Source: Sporothrix humicola (taxonomy: Eukaryota; Ascomycota; Sordariomycetes; Ophiostomatales; Ophiostomataceae). Taken from it: 56,429 nucleotides of DNA. Made by a program: the position numbers and the translations under genes. Shown here piece after piece: positions 13,308 to 25,668 of the stretch. Below the pieces are notes generated by a model. It was given only the letters and a program-made list of their open reading frames with translations. It was not told where the DNA came from and searched no databases. Each line of letters starts with the position of its first letter. Position 1 is the first letter of the stretch. The DNA lies in contig WNYE01000143.1 of assembly GCA_021396245.1 (NCBI GenBank), forward strand, positions 1-56,429, written 5' to 3'.

Positions 13308-14578
13308 ATGTTCTCCTTCCTCTCCTCCTGCTGGCCATTTCGGTACTTCCTACAGAATTCAAAACTTCCTTCACCAAAGGGCGAAGATATGGAGATTCTC
13401 TACATCCCGGAAACTCTTCTTACATGGCCGTGGCCTCGAGCCGTCAATCCACATTACGAAGAAGTTGCCGCCGCATCTCTTGACTGGCTTCACTCGTACA
13501 ACTTCTTTCCACCCAAGGCCCAGCTTGCCTTTGATCGTTGCAACTATGGTGAGATCAAGCAATGCCGGCCTAGTTACTACAAGCAAAATACTCACATTCT
13601 TAGGCCTTCTTGCTTCCATGGCATACCCAGAACTGAGCAAAGGTACGTCCCTCATGATGAGACGAAGGATTGACAAAGTACTTACACATCATTCCGTCTA
13701 CAGATCATGTTCGCATTGGCTGCGATCTGATGAATGTCTTTTTTGTGATCGAAGCCGGCACCGACGACGCTTCCCCGGACGAGACAAAAAATCGAGTAGC
13801 TCTTGTCATGGACGCCCTCCGCAACCCCAGTGTCAAACGCCCCGACGACGAGTGGCACGGCGCCGAGATTGCCCGCGACTTTTGGCACCGGGCCACCACG
13901 ACGCCTGGTGTGAGAGCCTCGACGGCCGCCCGGTTCCTGCACCACTTTGAGGGCTACCTGCAGTCTGTGGCTACTGAAGCCGCCGACCGTGCCAAGGAGG
14001 CTGTCGACGGCCCGCCCGTCTACTCTCTCGAGACCTTTCTGGCTGTCCGCCGGCGGACCGTCGGTGCCCAGCCGTCGTTTGTCCTGCTGGAGCTGGGCCT
14101 GCCCGACGGCGTGACCGAAGAGGAGCTCACGCTCGCTGAAAGCCGGCCCGACATTCGGGAGCTCTCGTCATTGGCCACCGACATGATCCTGATCGGCAAC
14201 GACCTGGTGTCGTACAACAGGGAGAGGGCGACGGGCGCTGTGCACAACATTGTCACTGTCGTGCTCAGGAATCCGCCAGGCGGCACACACCCTCCTGGCG
14301 CCCCTTCCCAGATCAAGACGGTCCAGGACAGCGTCGACTGGGTGGCGGCCTACCACCAGGTGCTGCTGGAGCGGTTCTTGGCGGTGTACGCAAAGTGCAC
14401 TTCCCAGTCCCCCTCTCCTGCGGCATCCCTTCTTGCCTCTGGCCTTGGAAACTGGGTGCGGGCCAACGACCAGTGGAGCTTTGAGAGCGTGCGGTACTTT
14501 GGGGCAAGGGGAGCCGAGGTGCAGGCGTCGAGGCGGGTGGCACTTGAGCCGTTGGCCGAGTTTGCGTCGGCTGAGTAG
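13308..14578 (+). CDS. Fungal class I sesquiterpene-type terpene synthase
   Basis: Three exons: 13308-13548, 13604-13642, 13704-14578 (introns of 55 and 61 nt), 384 aa. The start has a CACC context; ATG at 13389 is an alternative, since homologues begin close to the conserved IPETLLTWPWPRAVNPHY. The metal-binding NSE triad is intact as NDLVSYNRE (about residue 258), and a C-terminal WSFESVRYFG (about 350) supplies the Arg-Tyr pair. The first motif (about 106-115) reads FFVIEAGTDD where the family has an Asp-led DDxxD/DExxD, so the leading Asp is Glu. The enzyme would be a soluble, Mg-dependent farnesyl diphosphate cyclase. The neighbouring convergent P450 suggests a terpene-oxidation pair. 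Product cannot be predicted. Confidence 0.88.
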
Positions 14579-15267
14579 GCTGGGGTCGCTCCTTTGGCAA
14601 GGGGTGAGAGAGAAGTGAGGGCGAGGGTGAGGGCGATGGATGGGGTCCAAAGGGAGTGTATTGTTCTGATTTGTCGGTATTTTTGTCACATTGCAATAGT
14701 TTCTGCCGTTTCCGTGCACGTACATTGTATTTTTTTTTTGTTTCTATTTTTTTTTTATAGAGTTTCTGTCTTCATTTGACATTTCCCGTTTCTCACCATT
14801 TCGCGATCTTGGACCGAATTTTGGTGTTGTCACGACTTTTCACTTTTAGCGTATCACGACAGGGATTACAGCACACTTTCACACAATCTACAGCGCACCG
14901 ACGCCTGGAACATTAACCCCTTTTCCGATTCGACAAAAACAAAACAAAGAAAGAAAAGAAACAGGAAAACACATCAAATTCCCACGAACTCGACATACCG
15001 TCCACCCCATCGCTCCCATTACCCCCCGCCATAATCTTATTCCATCTATATCCACCATAGCTGAATGAAACTGGTAGATATACAAAATTAACAAATACTT
15101 GAGCAAAAAAAAAAGACGGATAGCATTTCAAACTTTGGTATCGCCGCAGATCGTCTCGCCCCCGTAGATTCTTCCTTTGTAAATGTTCTCTGCAAATGGT
15201 CTCGCCAACCCGGTTGGCCGCCTCCGCATTCACTCACTTGTTCGCTTCAGCGCCGCTTCTGCGTCGC
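14579..15267. other. Convergent 3' intergenic region
   Basis: Lies between the 3' ends of the terpene synthase (+) and the P450 (-). T-rich tracts near 14730-14760 and A-rich tracts near 14935-14970 are plausible polyadenylation regions. No gene is seen. Confidence 0.4.
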
Positions 15268-16944
15268 TTACGCGTCGCCGACGCGCTTCACTTTGAGCCA
15301 CACCTCGCCGCTCGGCCGCAGCTGGCCCGACGGGTTGACCATCGGCAGGCGGCCCTTGTGCACCGACTCCCAGGTAAACTGCTTGGCGAGCGCCAGAAGG
15401 ACGACCTTGACGTTGAGCGTCGCGAGGGCGCGGCCGATGCAGGCGCGCGGGCCATGACCGAAGGCGACCCAGGCATAGGCGTCCTTGTCGACGGCGCCGC
15501 CGGTCGATGGATCAGAAAGCCAGCGCTCCGGGCGGAACGTCGTGGCGTCGTCGCCCCACAGCGTGGCGTTACGGTGCAGGACGGCCGGGATGGGCATGAG
15601 GGTGGTGCCTTTAGGAATAAAACGGCCAGACACAACAACGTCGTGCTGGGCGACGCGGGGGATGCCGGCGACGGGGGTCTGGTAGCGCAGACACTCCTTG
15701 AGGACGGCGTCGAGGTAGGGCAGCTTGTCGATTTGGGCAAAGGTGGGCTCGTCGGGGAGAGTGAGAGCCTCCTCGCGTATGTTGGCCACAACTTCGGGGT
15801 GGAGGCCGAGCTGGTGCGTGGCAAAGGTCAGAGCACCGGCCGTCGTCTCGTGTCCCGTCGCCATAAAATTGAGGACTTGCTCGATCAGCTCTTCACGCGT
15901 CCAGCGGTCGCCAGGGTTGACGGCGAGGTACTTGGTCTCGACCATGTAGGTGAGCAGGTCCTTTGTGGGAGAAACACTGGGGAGTGACTGAGTTGCGTCC
16001 TCAAAAGAAGTCGACTTTTCGTTTTCATTGTCGGCCGACACAGAGAGGATGCGTGTGTTGGTGATACCTGTCAGAATGCCACGCAGCTCCTTACTGGCCT
16101 CCATGAAGCGGCGGTTCGCCTTGAAGGGCAGCCAGCGGATGGGCACAACCAGATTGATGGCCGCAAGCAGCATGCCCGCCGTGTCGAGGTCAAACATGGC
16201 CTCGTAACAGGTCTGGAAGGCGGTGCGCGTCTCGAAATTGCCAAAGTCGATGCCCAGGGCGAAAATGCTGATCACGTCCAGGGTGATCTTGGCATACAGC
16301 TGCTTGACTTCGACAAGACTGTCGTTCTCAGAAGCCAAGTGGTCAATCTCGGCAGTGAGGCGAGCCGCCTTGGACTGTAGGGTCGGGAGGTAAGCCTTGA
16401 TGTTGCCAACAGTGAAGAGTCCACCGAGAGCGCGGCGCTGGGCACGGTGCTCCTGGCCTTCGGCGAAAACGAGGCCCACGCCGATAATGTCGCCAATGAG
16501 GCGGCGGAAGGGCGCCGACCGCTCGTAGGCATAGCACGTCTGGGACTGCATGACATCGCGGTAGGCGGCGGCGCTGTTGATCAGCAGGCCCTCGGCACCT
16601 AGACCAGTCTCACGGTAGCGGATCAGTGGCTCGTTGGGCCACTGTTGCATCCAGTCCGTGTAGGGCTGCTCGGGGTCGCCAGACCGAAACTGATTCAGCA
16701 GTTGGCCTAGGAAGATGTGGTGGTCCTGGACACGTTAGCAGAAGCTCTAATACGACTCGAATGATTTGTTTGGGTAGAAGGGCACTCTGCTTACCTTGGG
16801 GCCGGGGAGATCGCGCAGAGGCGAGATAAAATTGGGATAAATAAAGAGGAAGTAGAGAGCGTGGAAAATGCCCGCAACGACAAAGGCGAGGCCGCCGTAG
16901 AGAGCTGAGCGCCAGAAGATGTCGCTTAAGAGGAGTGTGAGCAT
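15268..16944 (-). CDS. Microsomal cytochrome P450 monooxygenase
   Basis: Two exons, 16944-16795 and 16725-15268, with a 69-nt GTAAGC intron in phase 0; 535 aa, the normal length for fungal P450s. ATG at 16944 gives one N-terminal membrane anchor (about residues 14-36) followed by a proline-rich LRDLPGPK hinge. The I-helix oxygen motif is MATGHETTAG (about 340), ExxR is in LKECLRY, PERW follows, and the heme loop is FGHGPRACIG with its Cys near 478. All catalytic landmarks are intact. It would sit in the ER and need a P450 reductase. Its tail-to-tail position with the terpene synthase suggests that it oxidises the terpene product, but this is inferred from proximity only. Confidence 0.95.
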
Positions 16945-19900
16945 GGTCACAAACAGAATCACCGAGACAAGTAGGTAAGACAAGAGAGGTAAGAGGTAGG
17001 AGGTAAGAGGTAAGAATGTAAGCAGTAAAATTGTGTGGATTGTGATGATAAAAATATTTTTGAGCAGAGGGAATGTTTGTGGCAAATTTAGGAAATTTTC
17101 TGATGTGGGAACAAGACAGATATGCGGCTCTGATATTTACTCGAGAGGCTCGAGTGGGAAGGAGGCATCATAAAGGTTGAGGATCGCGGCTTCCTAAAAT
17201 GGCTTCAGTCGGACCCGGCAGACGTCATTCACTATGGACCCTCGGGACCCTGATTTTGTGGCCTGTGCTTTCAGGCTTCTCCCTACGATAGCGTTGCTCA
17301 GCCAGTAAAACAGTCATGCTCTCTCCCTTTTGTTCTTTTGGTGCTCGTTCTGCTCGTTTATTTTTGCTCTCCAGCACCCTCTTGTTTTCTCTCCTTGCCT
17401 GCCAACAAAGAGGCCGTGGGAAATGGGCGGCGACACCCGCACTTTGGGGTCTTGTGATGCCGTCCACCGGCCGCGCCTTCTTCTTTTGACGATGCTCCCA
17501 CTCTCCCTCAGTCGGACCTTCCTTGCTTGCTTTCTTTTTTTACTCATTTTCGTATTTATTTTTGCCTTGCTTTTCTCTCTCAGAGGCGTCGATCAACCTC
17601 AGCCGTCGGGCAAACCGCATGGCAGCTAGGACGTGGAGGCCGTCCTGTCTTTTTTTTTATCGACGCAAGAGAACGCACAGTCCATCAAGCCGATGCAGGC
17701 GGCCGGAATTGCAAAGCTGCATTTTGTTGCGTCTGTTGCTTTCGGCAGCGTCGCCGAGAAAAGATGCATTATTCGAGACGACGTTGGGCCTGCCGCCCAC
17801 TTACACCGTCGCCTTCCACGACGCCTACAACGCCTACAGCACCCACAACGCTTGGCGCCTGCATCGTCCTTGCTTTGACGCCAACAAACATTGATCTCGA
17901 CCCTCGATCCTTGCTCGACCGTTGGAAATCGAGGGCACAAAAAACAGAGGTGAGTAGAAACACAACTTGGAGATGGGCAAGGCAGATGTGAAACCAACCA
18001 CGACGAGATATCACAGAAGAGAGATGCGAGTGGTCGGAGCAAGTCGACTTCCGGGTACTCGGGATGGACGATTCTAGAAAATGTCTCTCTTTTTCTTTGA
18101 ATATTAGAGGTATTATGGTGTGCCCGGAGATGGACGATGCAAGATGGAGACCGGAAAAAAATAAAAATAAAAAATACAAGAAATACCTAACTGTGTGGCG
18201 TTCACAGCCAGGCATCTGTCGTGATGCAGTCGTCTCTTGACTTTCGATGTTTCCCATTTCCAATTCCCAGTTCTCTTATTGGCACAAATTTCCTATCGCG
18301 GCTGCATTCACCTGACGTTCCCAAAAAATCCAGACTGACGCCCATACTTGCTTTTTTCTCAGGTCGTCTAAACTTGCCGTCCTGTTCACCGTAAACCGGC
18401 GCCTTGCGGCTGTTTTCTCTTTTTCTTTCTTTTCTGTTCATTCCCTTTTTCGAACAGGCGCCCGCGTACAGTGACCGTCGTTCAGAGGTTCAGAACTTGT
18501 TCACTAGCCGTTCATGCAGAAATGGCAGAGCTGAAGCCCGGCAACTCTTCCCCAAAAATACGGTCCAGAACGGCAGAAACGGCAGAAACACAGAAACATC
18601 TCCACCTGCACCTTCCGATGCAGATGAATATGCAAATGCAAATGCAAATGCACATGCGCGTTTGGACAAGCATCCGAAGGTCATATTAGACTCGATATTC
18701 GCTATTTAATATTTGACTTTCTTTTCTGTGCCGTGCCCGTTCCCAATACCAAGGACAGGTATCACAAGTACGACTCTGGATCGTCCTTGCGTCGCCCATC
18801 GGGTCTTGTGTCGCTCATCCCAACAAGGTGCAGTTCTTGTCAATCAAGTCACTCTTGTCACTTTTTGTCACTTTTCTAGTCTTATTTTTGCTTTTGTGCC
18901 ACGCACCCGCCTCGTTAATCTATTCTCGCCTCGCCTCGTCTTACCTTATTTTGTTTTTCGACTTGTTTTTTTTACCAGTATTTGATCCGCCTTACCCTCC
19001 CTTGCCTGCTGCCGCCGCCCGTCGGCTGATGGCATTGCCGAACCAGCGATTCAGCGTGTGATGAGAAGAGGGGCTGACCGAGAAAGGAGGTCGGTGGAGG
19101 CAAAAAAAAGCGAGCAAAATGGGGTTCCGGAACGATTGCCGACTTTTCGAAAGTCGAAATGTGACAGAATTTGGGGCAGACAGGGAGGAGATTGAATGAG
19201 AAAAAGATTTGAAGAAGGAAGAGAATAAGAAAGTACTAGTCAATACCGGGCGACAGGTCAAAAAGAAGCAATATTCTCTGGTAAACATCCCTGCGCCGGA
19301 CCCAACGTGATGTCTGTTGGTTCTAGGTGGGGGAACAAGAAAGTGGACCACGGCACAGCCAAACGCCCAAAAAAAGTAAACAAGTCATAAATCACAAATC
19401 ACAATCCCGCGAAACCGGTCACCACCCTCTCGGTGTGCCAGACCGAGCTGACCACTTACATAATATCCCCCAAGGCCAAGGTGACCAGGCCGGAGACCGG
19501 GGAAAGGTGGACGGTGAATGGGGAAGGTCAACGAAAAGAACACGAAGAAAACCGGAAATGAGAGCAGAGTAAAGAAATATCAATCACATTGACATCCACA
19601 CTTCAATTTGCGGTGGCAAGCCATTTAAAAAGCTCTTTCCACTCTGCATGCAGCCATTCTTGGCAAAAGGTGTGTATTCCAGAGATTTTGATAGGATACT
19701 GGTCAAGGTTGTCTGTTTTCATCACGATCATTTTTGCTTTCGTGCGTAGGGCCGTCTGAATTGGGACAAATGCTCCGCGAGAGTTACAGCGACACTGTCC
19801 CATTTGGGGGCCAGAGGATTGAGTTTTCTGAGATTTCTTTACTTTTTTTGGCAACTTGCATGAGGTTAACCAAGATTTGTCAAAGGCAAGTCTGGAGGCA

Positions 19901-21925
19901 GGCCAAAAGGAAGCCAAACGCGGGCAAACGAAAGAGGAAAACGACATACGAGATAGCATAATTCGCAGAAAAAGCATCACGACGTGTCGCTGCTTGCGAT
20001 GCCAAGGTTACAACGTTGTGTGTTTTGTTTTCAGGCTGCGCTGTCCGCCTGTTGGTTTTGTCTTGTGTTACCAGAATTCTCACCGATTCCATACTCTCCA
20101 ACGCCTTGAGAGTGCGTGCATCCAAATTGTCTTGCATTTGTAGTGCGCCTGTTGGCTGCACGCTGTTGTTTTGGTCAGGAAATTCTAGAAATCAGTATCG
20201 TCGCCTCCATTGGGATTTCTCCAGAATATCAGCCCCTGACCCTGACTTTGACACTGAGGACACAGACCAGTCTCTCCAGTCAAAACCATGACCATAATCG
20301 GAGCAAAAGACACGCTGTAATGCTGCAATACGACCTTTCGTGCTCAATGCAACGCTGCCCGCATACCAAAATACGACGCTGAAAGGCGTGTCGTCAATAA
20401 ATTGCTTGCATTGAGTCTGTGTACCCTGACCTGGACTCTTATTCGTATTATCTCATTTCTCAGCTCTTTCTGCTAATAAACACCAGAATTCCGCCAACCA
20501 GGAACTGGAGTTTTTGGTCCAGTCCACACTAATTAAGATTTGCGGAATACGATGGAAAAGGGTAGGACAAACCAAGATTTGACAGTCGATCAAAGACAGG
20601 ACGGACGGAAATGTCAAATGTGATGGATTCACGGTTGGGTACACAAGAATACACAAGATACGAGATACAAGATTTAATATCAGTAGGGCTGGCAGTGTGG
20701 TCATCCGGATAGGAGCCGTCGGATCAAGTTGTGATTGTCTTACCTCGAGCTCAATCACGACCACCTTTGACCACTCAGCCTCAAAACACCGTGCAGTCTT
20801 GGTTGCTCATCTCTCTTTCGCCTTCTATCTCTCCTCCTCTGCCGACACCTCTTTGTCATTTTATCGGTCGCCCCGCGCAGGCTGGGGTTGCACAGCATAT
20901 CGCCGGACAGGCACCGGCCTCCTTCCCATCCAATCCGCTTCTCCATCGTCGACTTTCCTTTGCCATTGCTCATGCACATCTCAGGTCATACGACTTGTTG
21001 TTGCCTACCAACAGCGCCCATCCGACAAGGATCTGGCTTGAAAGGAAAGAGGGCAAAGTAGAATGTTGGACCAACAGACAGCAAACAGCACACGCAGATG
21101 AGGAATGAGGGCCGTGTCCGTATCTCGTGTGACACACAGATTCATCGAATTCATTTGCCGTAGTGGATGCCCATTATTGATGGCAACCTCAGAACTGATG
21201 CTTTCTACTTAGTATTCCGTGAAGTGTCAATACAGTGAGGCGGACAGATAGGCGGCTTCTATCATGTCAAGGGGGCTCGATTGCACCGCTTTGGACTGGG
21301 TCTTCTATACGGGCAGAAATATTCCGTAGAGGAATGTGTGATTCAATAGAATAGGGACATTGTGAGAATCTAGGAGGCACTGAAGAAATGAAAATTGGGA
21401 ATTGCAACTTCGTTGAAATGGGATAAAGAAGCAAAGCAAAATAACTAGATAGTGAGCAATGTATGGCCGCGTATTCTGTGTCCAGTGTTATGTTCTTCCA
21501 CGTCTCTCAATTGATGCTGTTGGGTGCACATTTCTGTTTCCGGTGTCTGTTTTCCATGCCGATCGGTAAAAGCGTGACCGCCAGCAATAAATCAGCGCTG
21601 AGAAGCGGCCATGGCCCTGTCGGCGGCGGCGGCACGGCGAGCGTGTCCGGGGTTCAAGCCGGACGAGTCGCTCCAGCAGCCACCCGTGCCGTCGACAGTC
21701 GAGGGGTGAAGCATTTCGGTCGCACACGTGAGGAAATAAAGTAGATTCTAACGCCGTCGACTGTCCAGGGTGTGTTTGACAGGTTGGTGTTGCGTGGCAG
21801 CGAAGAAATTGCTTGCAGTCGAGCTTGAGTCCTTCGTTGGACAAGTCATGTTCCTGGTCGCTTCTCGCTGGCTGTGTTCGTAGAGGTTCGAGACTCGAGA
21901 CTCGACGGCCAAGACTGGGACGCGA
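16945..21925. other. Gene-poor interval of about 5 kb
   Basis: Includes the P450 promoter side, then no gene I can support. There are many T-rich and CT-rich tracts and a short (ATGCAA)n repeat near 18630-18650. Open frames such as 17527-17991 (+) and 19603-19980 (-) lack family motifs and splice support. The C-terminal half of the latter has protein-like composition and could be a relic. No transposase, tRNA or long inverted repeat was recognised. Confidence 0.4.
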
Positions 21926-23434
21926 TCAATGAGCATAGGCAATATCGTCGAGCTCGCTCAGTTCCTCTGGCGGAGTGTCGATAAGAGGATCGATGCTGGA
22001 GCTGCTCGTAGCCTCGTCCCGGTGTTTGGTATCCTTCCCGGAATCTTGATGGTCTCCAACCTCAGTTCCTTGTTCGCTGGAGGACGGAGTATAGCCATAT
22101 TCACTGCTGTCCTCCTCGTTCCCTTCTGCCTGCGCTCCTTCATCGTCGATGAGGGCTCCGGCTGTGCCGTTAGTCTTGCCGTCGTTCTTTTCCTCGCTTT
22201 TCTTCCGGCGATCCACCCGGGGCCCTGATCTGGTGCTGGGTTCCTGCTCCGTGTCGGAGCCGGGATGGACTGTCTTTGCCGACCGTCTTCCATGTCTCCC
22301 GAGCCGTCTCGGCGTTGCTTCCAGGCCGGACACACGAAGCTCCCGTATCTCGAGACGGAGCTCCCGCAACTCAAGTTCTGTTGCCCGCTGCTGCTGGGAC
22401 AGCTCCAACATCTCGGCCTTGTGTTGGCTGGCTTCGGCCCCTCTCGCGCCGGCCTCTCTCGTGTCGGCGTCTCTGGTCCTCTGGGCCTCTAGGGACTTTT
22501 CCAGGAGCCTGTTCGCCTCCTTGACATTGCGGTCCCTTGCGTCAAGCTCCTTGAGCAGCCGAGCAATCTCTGCATCCTTGGCCTCATGGGTCGTGACCTG
22601 CGCCGCGTGGACATCATGTACATAGCGTGCATGTTTCGCGGCCTCTGTTCGTAGCCCGGTGATCTCGTTGTTCTTGACGTGCAGCAGCTCTGCCAGGTCG
22701 CTGGCGTTTTTGGTGTGCGTCCCGAGCTGGTGCTGTAGGTTGGCGATCTCGGCCGCCTTGTTTGCGAGATCCTTCTGGAGCTGTTGGACCTCGGACTGTC
22801 GCGATCGTAGGGTCTGCAGGGTACTGCCGTGATCTCGTGTAGTGTTCATGGGCACCCCAAATCTTTCGTGGAAGGGGGTGTGGCGGTCTCGTTTCTGGCA
22901 TTTGTCGTACTTGGGCCTGTTGCAACACGAATATGTGATCCGGTGGCTGTCCAGGGTGCCTGTTTTGATTTATTCTTTGGTCAGTTCCATCTTCAGTTTG
23001 CACCTCCAGTCCAAGCATCCAGTTTCAAGCCCTGTGGTCGCGGTTATCCGTGGGGGACAAGTCATACCTGTGTGATACGAACATGCCACGCGGGCAAAAT
23101 TGGCCCAGTCTCGACGGTACCGCTGGCCGCAATAGGCACACTCGAGATACTCTATGCCTTTGTCATTTCCGTTGGCTCGGTCGAAGTACGGGTCGACTGT
23201 GCTGCTACCGTTACTGGCTATCTCTTCATACATCTCTAGCCACTGGACGGCGTGCTGGACCAGTGGCGAGGTTCCATGGGCCCTGAGAGTTAGAGAAAGC
23301 AACATCTCGTGGGCGACATCGTCTGGAAGCGCGGCAAGGCGCCGCATATCGTGGTCGGTGACGCTTGGATTGGGATACCGGTCGATGGTCATGGTTAAGG
23401 TGTTTGTGCTTCCGTGGTAATTGTAGGCTTGCAT
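21926..23434 (-). CDS. CHORD-like zinc-binding protein with long coiled coil
   Basis: Two exons, 23434-23068 and 22959-21926; 466 aa. The phase-1 intron falls directly after CSYHTG. Conserved ligands: C99 and C102 (CAYC), C118 and H121 (CSYH), then C134/C135 (YSCC), C143 and H149. This order matches a divergent CHORD module (C..C, CxYHxG, CC, C.....H). An N-terminal segment (DHDMRRLAALPDDVAHEML) is shared with the neighbour at 23.9 kb, so the two are tandem paralogues. Residues from about 165 to 320 form a heptad-rich, Glu/Lys/Arg-rich coiled coil; the C-terminus is acidic and disordered. An internal ATG (MTIDRYP, near 23392) is an alternative start. Probably a scaffold or co-chaperone-type protein; function is inferred only. 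Confidence 0.75.
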
Positions 23435-23880
23435 GATGGCGGTTATCTTGGAGGGCGCGTTTTTGAATGAAGGATGTCGTATGTCGTGAATGAGGAAAGA
23501 AAAGAAGAAAGGGGGAAGAAGGGGAAGGACGCGACATTTCGTGTTTGTGATTCTCGATTAGCACTGAGCTGAGATCTTATCGCAGCTGGGAGCGCTAGCG
23601 GTTAGTGGCTGGGGTTGAGCTTACAGGGGTCAAATAGGGGGCTCCACCCCCACAACGCAAGGGGTCATATTGTTTGCCGATCCTGCGATTGTCATCAGAG
23701 ACGTTTGCGTCTACATTCCTGTCGAGGTCAATTGAATGATCGAAGGTCAATACTCGGGGCTCGATCTCAAGGCTCGAGGGCCGAATTCTCTGGTTTAGGT
23801 AAACTTGTTTGATTTTATTACTCGAAAAACATTTCAACTTCTAACCACCTTCGCATCCACCGCATCGCCATACACGGCGA

Positions 23881-25668
23881 TCACCAATCAGGCCCATCAC
23901 CATCGTCATAGTCATCGTCGTAGCCGCCGTCGTCATAGTCGTCGGCATCACAGTCATCGCCATAGTCGTCGCCGCCATATTCGTCACCGCAGTCAATGCT
24001 GCCACCACCGCTGTGTCCGTCATTGCTGCCGGCGTTGTCATCGCAGGTACCGTCATCATACAGGCCGTCATCATAGGGGCCACTAACCTGGCCGTCGTAG
24101 GGACCGTCGTTGGATGGACCGCAGTCAGAAGACTTATCGCATTCCTGCCCTCCGCCCATGTCGGTTTGGACATCATAGGGCGCGTCGTTCAGCTCGTGGC
24201 TGATCACAGATTCGTACTCGCGGTCAAAGATAGGGCGTCCGTCAGGATCGTAGCAGCTCGGCTCCGTTTGGTACGGCACGACGCTTCTCTCCTGGTTCTG
24301 CCAGTAGGGGGCGTTGGGCTCCCACGTCCGGGAACGGTATGGGGCCGAGGCCGGACTCGGGCTGGGGTAGTTTCCACTTGTGTGTCTGTTCGGCTGGGTG
24401 CCCGGGTATCCTTCGCTCTGGCTCTGTCTGTTCCCTCCTTGTCCACCGCCATAGTTCGACAGCACTCGTCCACCGGCCGTGCCTACCCAGTTGGTTCCAG
24501 GCTGGAGCGCAGACCGAGGAGCATTCCGGACATTGGCACTTGAAGAAGGCGGCATCGTACTGGGTCTCGGCTTGGGTCGGAGGGCCGCCTGAACCGGTAT
24601 CGGGTAAAACTTGCGTGGTATGGAGGCGAGTGGTGCCGGAAGTTGTCGGGGAAATCTGGCCGGCTTGGCCGGCTTGGGGGCAAGAACAATGCTCTGTTTT
24701 AGTTTTGCCAGTTCAAGCTCCGTCTTGTGCTGCTTCTGGAGCAGCTTCGAGATCTCGGTGCCTCTCGAGTCGACAGTCTTTTGCAGTCTTTGGAGGTCAT
24801 CGTCCTTGGCCTGCAGCCGCTTCTCGAGCCCGGCGATCTCCTTATCCTTGGTCTGGAGTCTCTTTTGAAGTGCAGCCAGCTCGCTGTCCTGGCTTGTGAT
24901 GCTCTTTTCGAAACTCGTGATCCGGCTGTCTCTGGACTTGACATCTCTCTGGAGCCACTGGGTATTTTTGACCTGCAGTTCGAGGAGGCCCTTCGTCGTA
25001 GTGAGCTCTTCTTCCATGTGCCGAAGCTTTGCGTGGAGCTGGTCGAGGTCGGCGGATGGAGAAGGGGACTTTTGAGATTGGTCCTTTTGAGGTTTGTACT
25101 TGGTCGTCTCAGGCTTGGGGTTCTCAGACTTGGTGGCCTCAGGCTTCTTGCAGGACACGCTCTTGCCAAATCTCTGCTCAATGGAGACGTGCGGGCCGCG
25201 TGATTGGCAGCCAGGATTGTTCCTGTCTGAGATGCCGCAGCACGTGTAGACTGGCGAAATGTGATACGGGTGAATGGTAGCAAAGACGCCTCGGTTGTTA
25301 GCTGTGCGTGGAAGTACAGATAAATTTGTCTTCTTGGGCTTCTTACCTGGATGGTAAAGGCAATCCATCTGAGCAGCCTTCGTGCCTGGGTAATAGACCT
25401 CACTGCAGTAGCTGCACTCGTGCATGTCGCGTCTGTAGAGCCGGGTGCCGTTGACAACTGCATAGGGCTCTGCAGTCGGGTCATCGGTCTCAAAGACCCA
25501 GGTGCAGTACGGCAGAAGTCGTGCGGACCTCCAGGACAAGGCAGTGTCACCGTTGCAAAATGACATGAGGATGCGGTGGGCGGTGCTGTGAGGAAGCTGG
25601 GCGAGTAGCTTCATGTCGCGCTCGTGATCGTAGCCATGAGGGCCGTAGTCGGTGGCCAGGATGGACAT
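23881..25668 (-). CDS. CHORD-like zinc-binding coiled-coil protein with Asp/Gly tail
   Basis: Exon 1 25668-25347, exon 2 25250-23881; 563 aa if the 96-nt GTAAGA..CAG intron is removed, 595 aa if retained, since it is in frame. Splicing is preferred because the intron is phase 1 and sits after CLYHP, as in the paralogue at 21.9 kb. Ligands: C85 and C88 (CSYC), C103 and H106 (CLYH), then YTCCG, GC and H. The N-terminus (HERDMKLLAQLPHSTAHRIL) is shared with that paralogue. A Lys/Glu coiled coil follows, then a Pro/Ser/Tyr-rich linker, and finally about 100 residues dominated by Asp, Gly and Tyr. The opposite strand of that tail reads as a His/Arg repeat, which is only a shadow. Confidence 0.75.
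   Translation of the reverse strand: MSILATDYGPHGYDHERDMKLLAQLPHSTAHRILMSFCNGDTALSWRSARLLPYCTWVFETDDPTAEPYAVVNGTRLYRRDMHECSYCSEVYYPGTKAAQMDCLYHPGKKPKKTNLSVLPRTANNRGVFATIHPYHISPVYTCCGISDRNNPGCQSRGPHVSIEQRFGKSVSCKKPEATKSENPKPETTKYKPQKDQSQKSPSPSADLDQLHAKLRHMEEELTTTKGLLELQVKNTQWLQRDVKSRDSRITSFEKSITSQDSELAALQKRLQTKDKEIAGLEKRLQAKDDDLQRLQKTVDSRGTEISKLLQKQHKTELELAKLKQSIVLAPKPAKPARFPRQLPAPLASIPRKFYPIPVQAALRPKPRPSTMPPSSSANVRNAPRSALQPGTNWVGTAGGRVLSNYGGGQGGNRQSQSEGYPGTQPNRHTSGNYPSPSPASAPYRSRTWEPNAPYWQNQERSVVPYQTEPSCYDPDGRPIFDREYESVISHELNDAPYDVQTDMGGGQECDKSSDCGPSNDGPYDGQVSGPYDDGLYDDGTCDDNAGSNDGHSGGGSIDCGDEYGGDDYGDDCDADDYDDGGYDDDYDDGDGPDW

Noticed and set aside
17527..17991. 154-aa plus-strand open frame
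   Set aside because: Thr/Pro/Arg-rich, no splice signals or family motif, and an equally long minus-strand frame overlaps it.
19603..19980. 125-aa minus-strand open frame with a plausible C-terminal half
   Set aside because: No motif, no homologue I recognise and no neighbouring exon; left as part of the gene-poor interval.
23805..24086. Plus-strand His/Arg-rich protein
   Set aside because: Antisense shadow of the Asp/Gly-rich tail of the CHORD-like gene.
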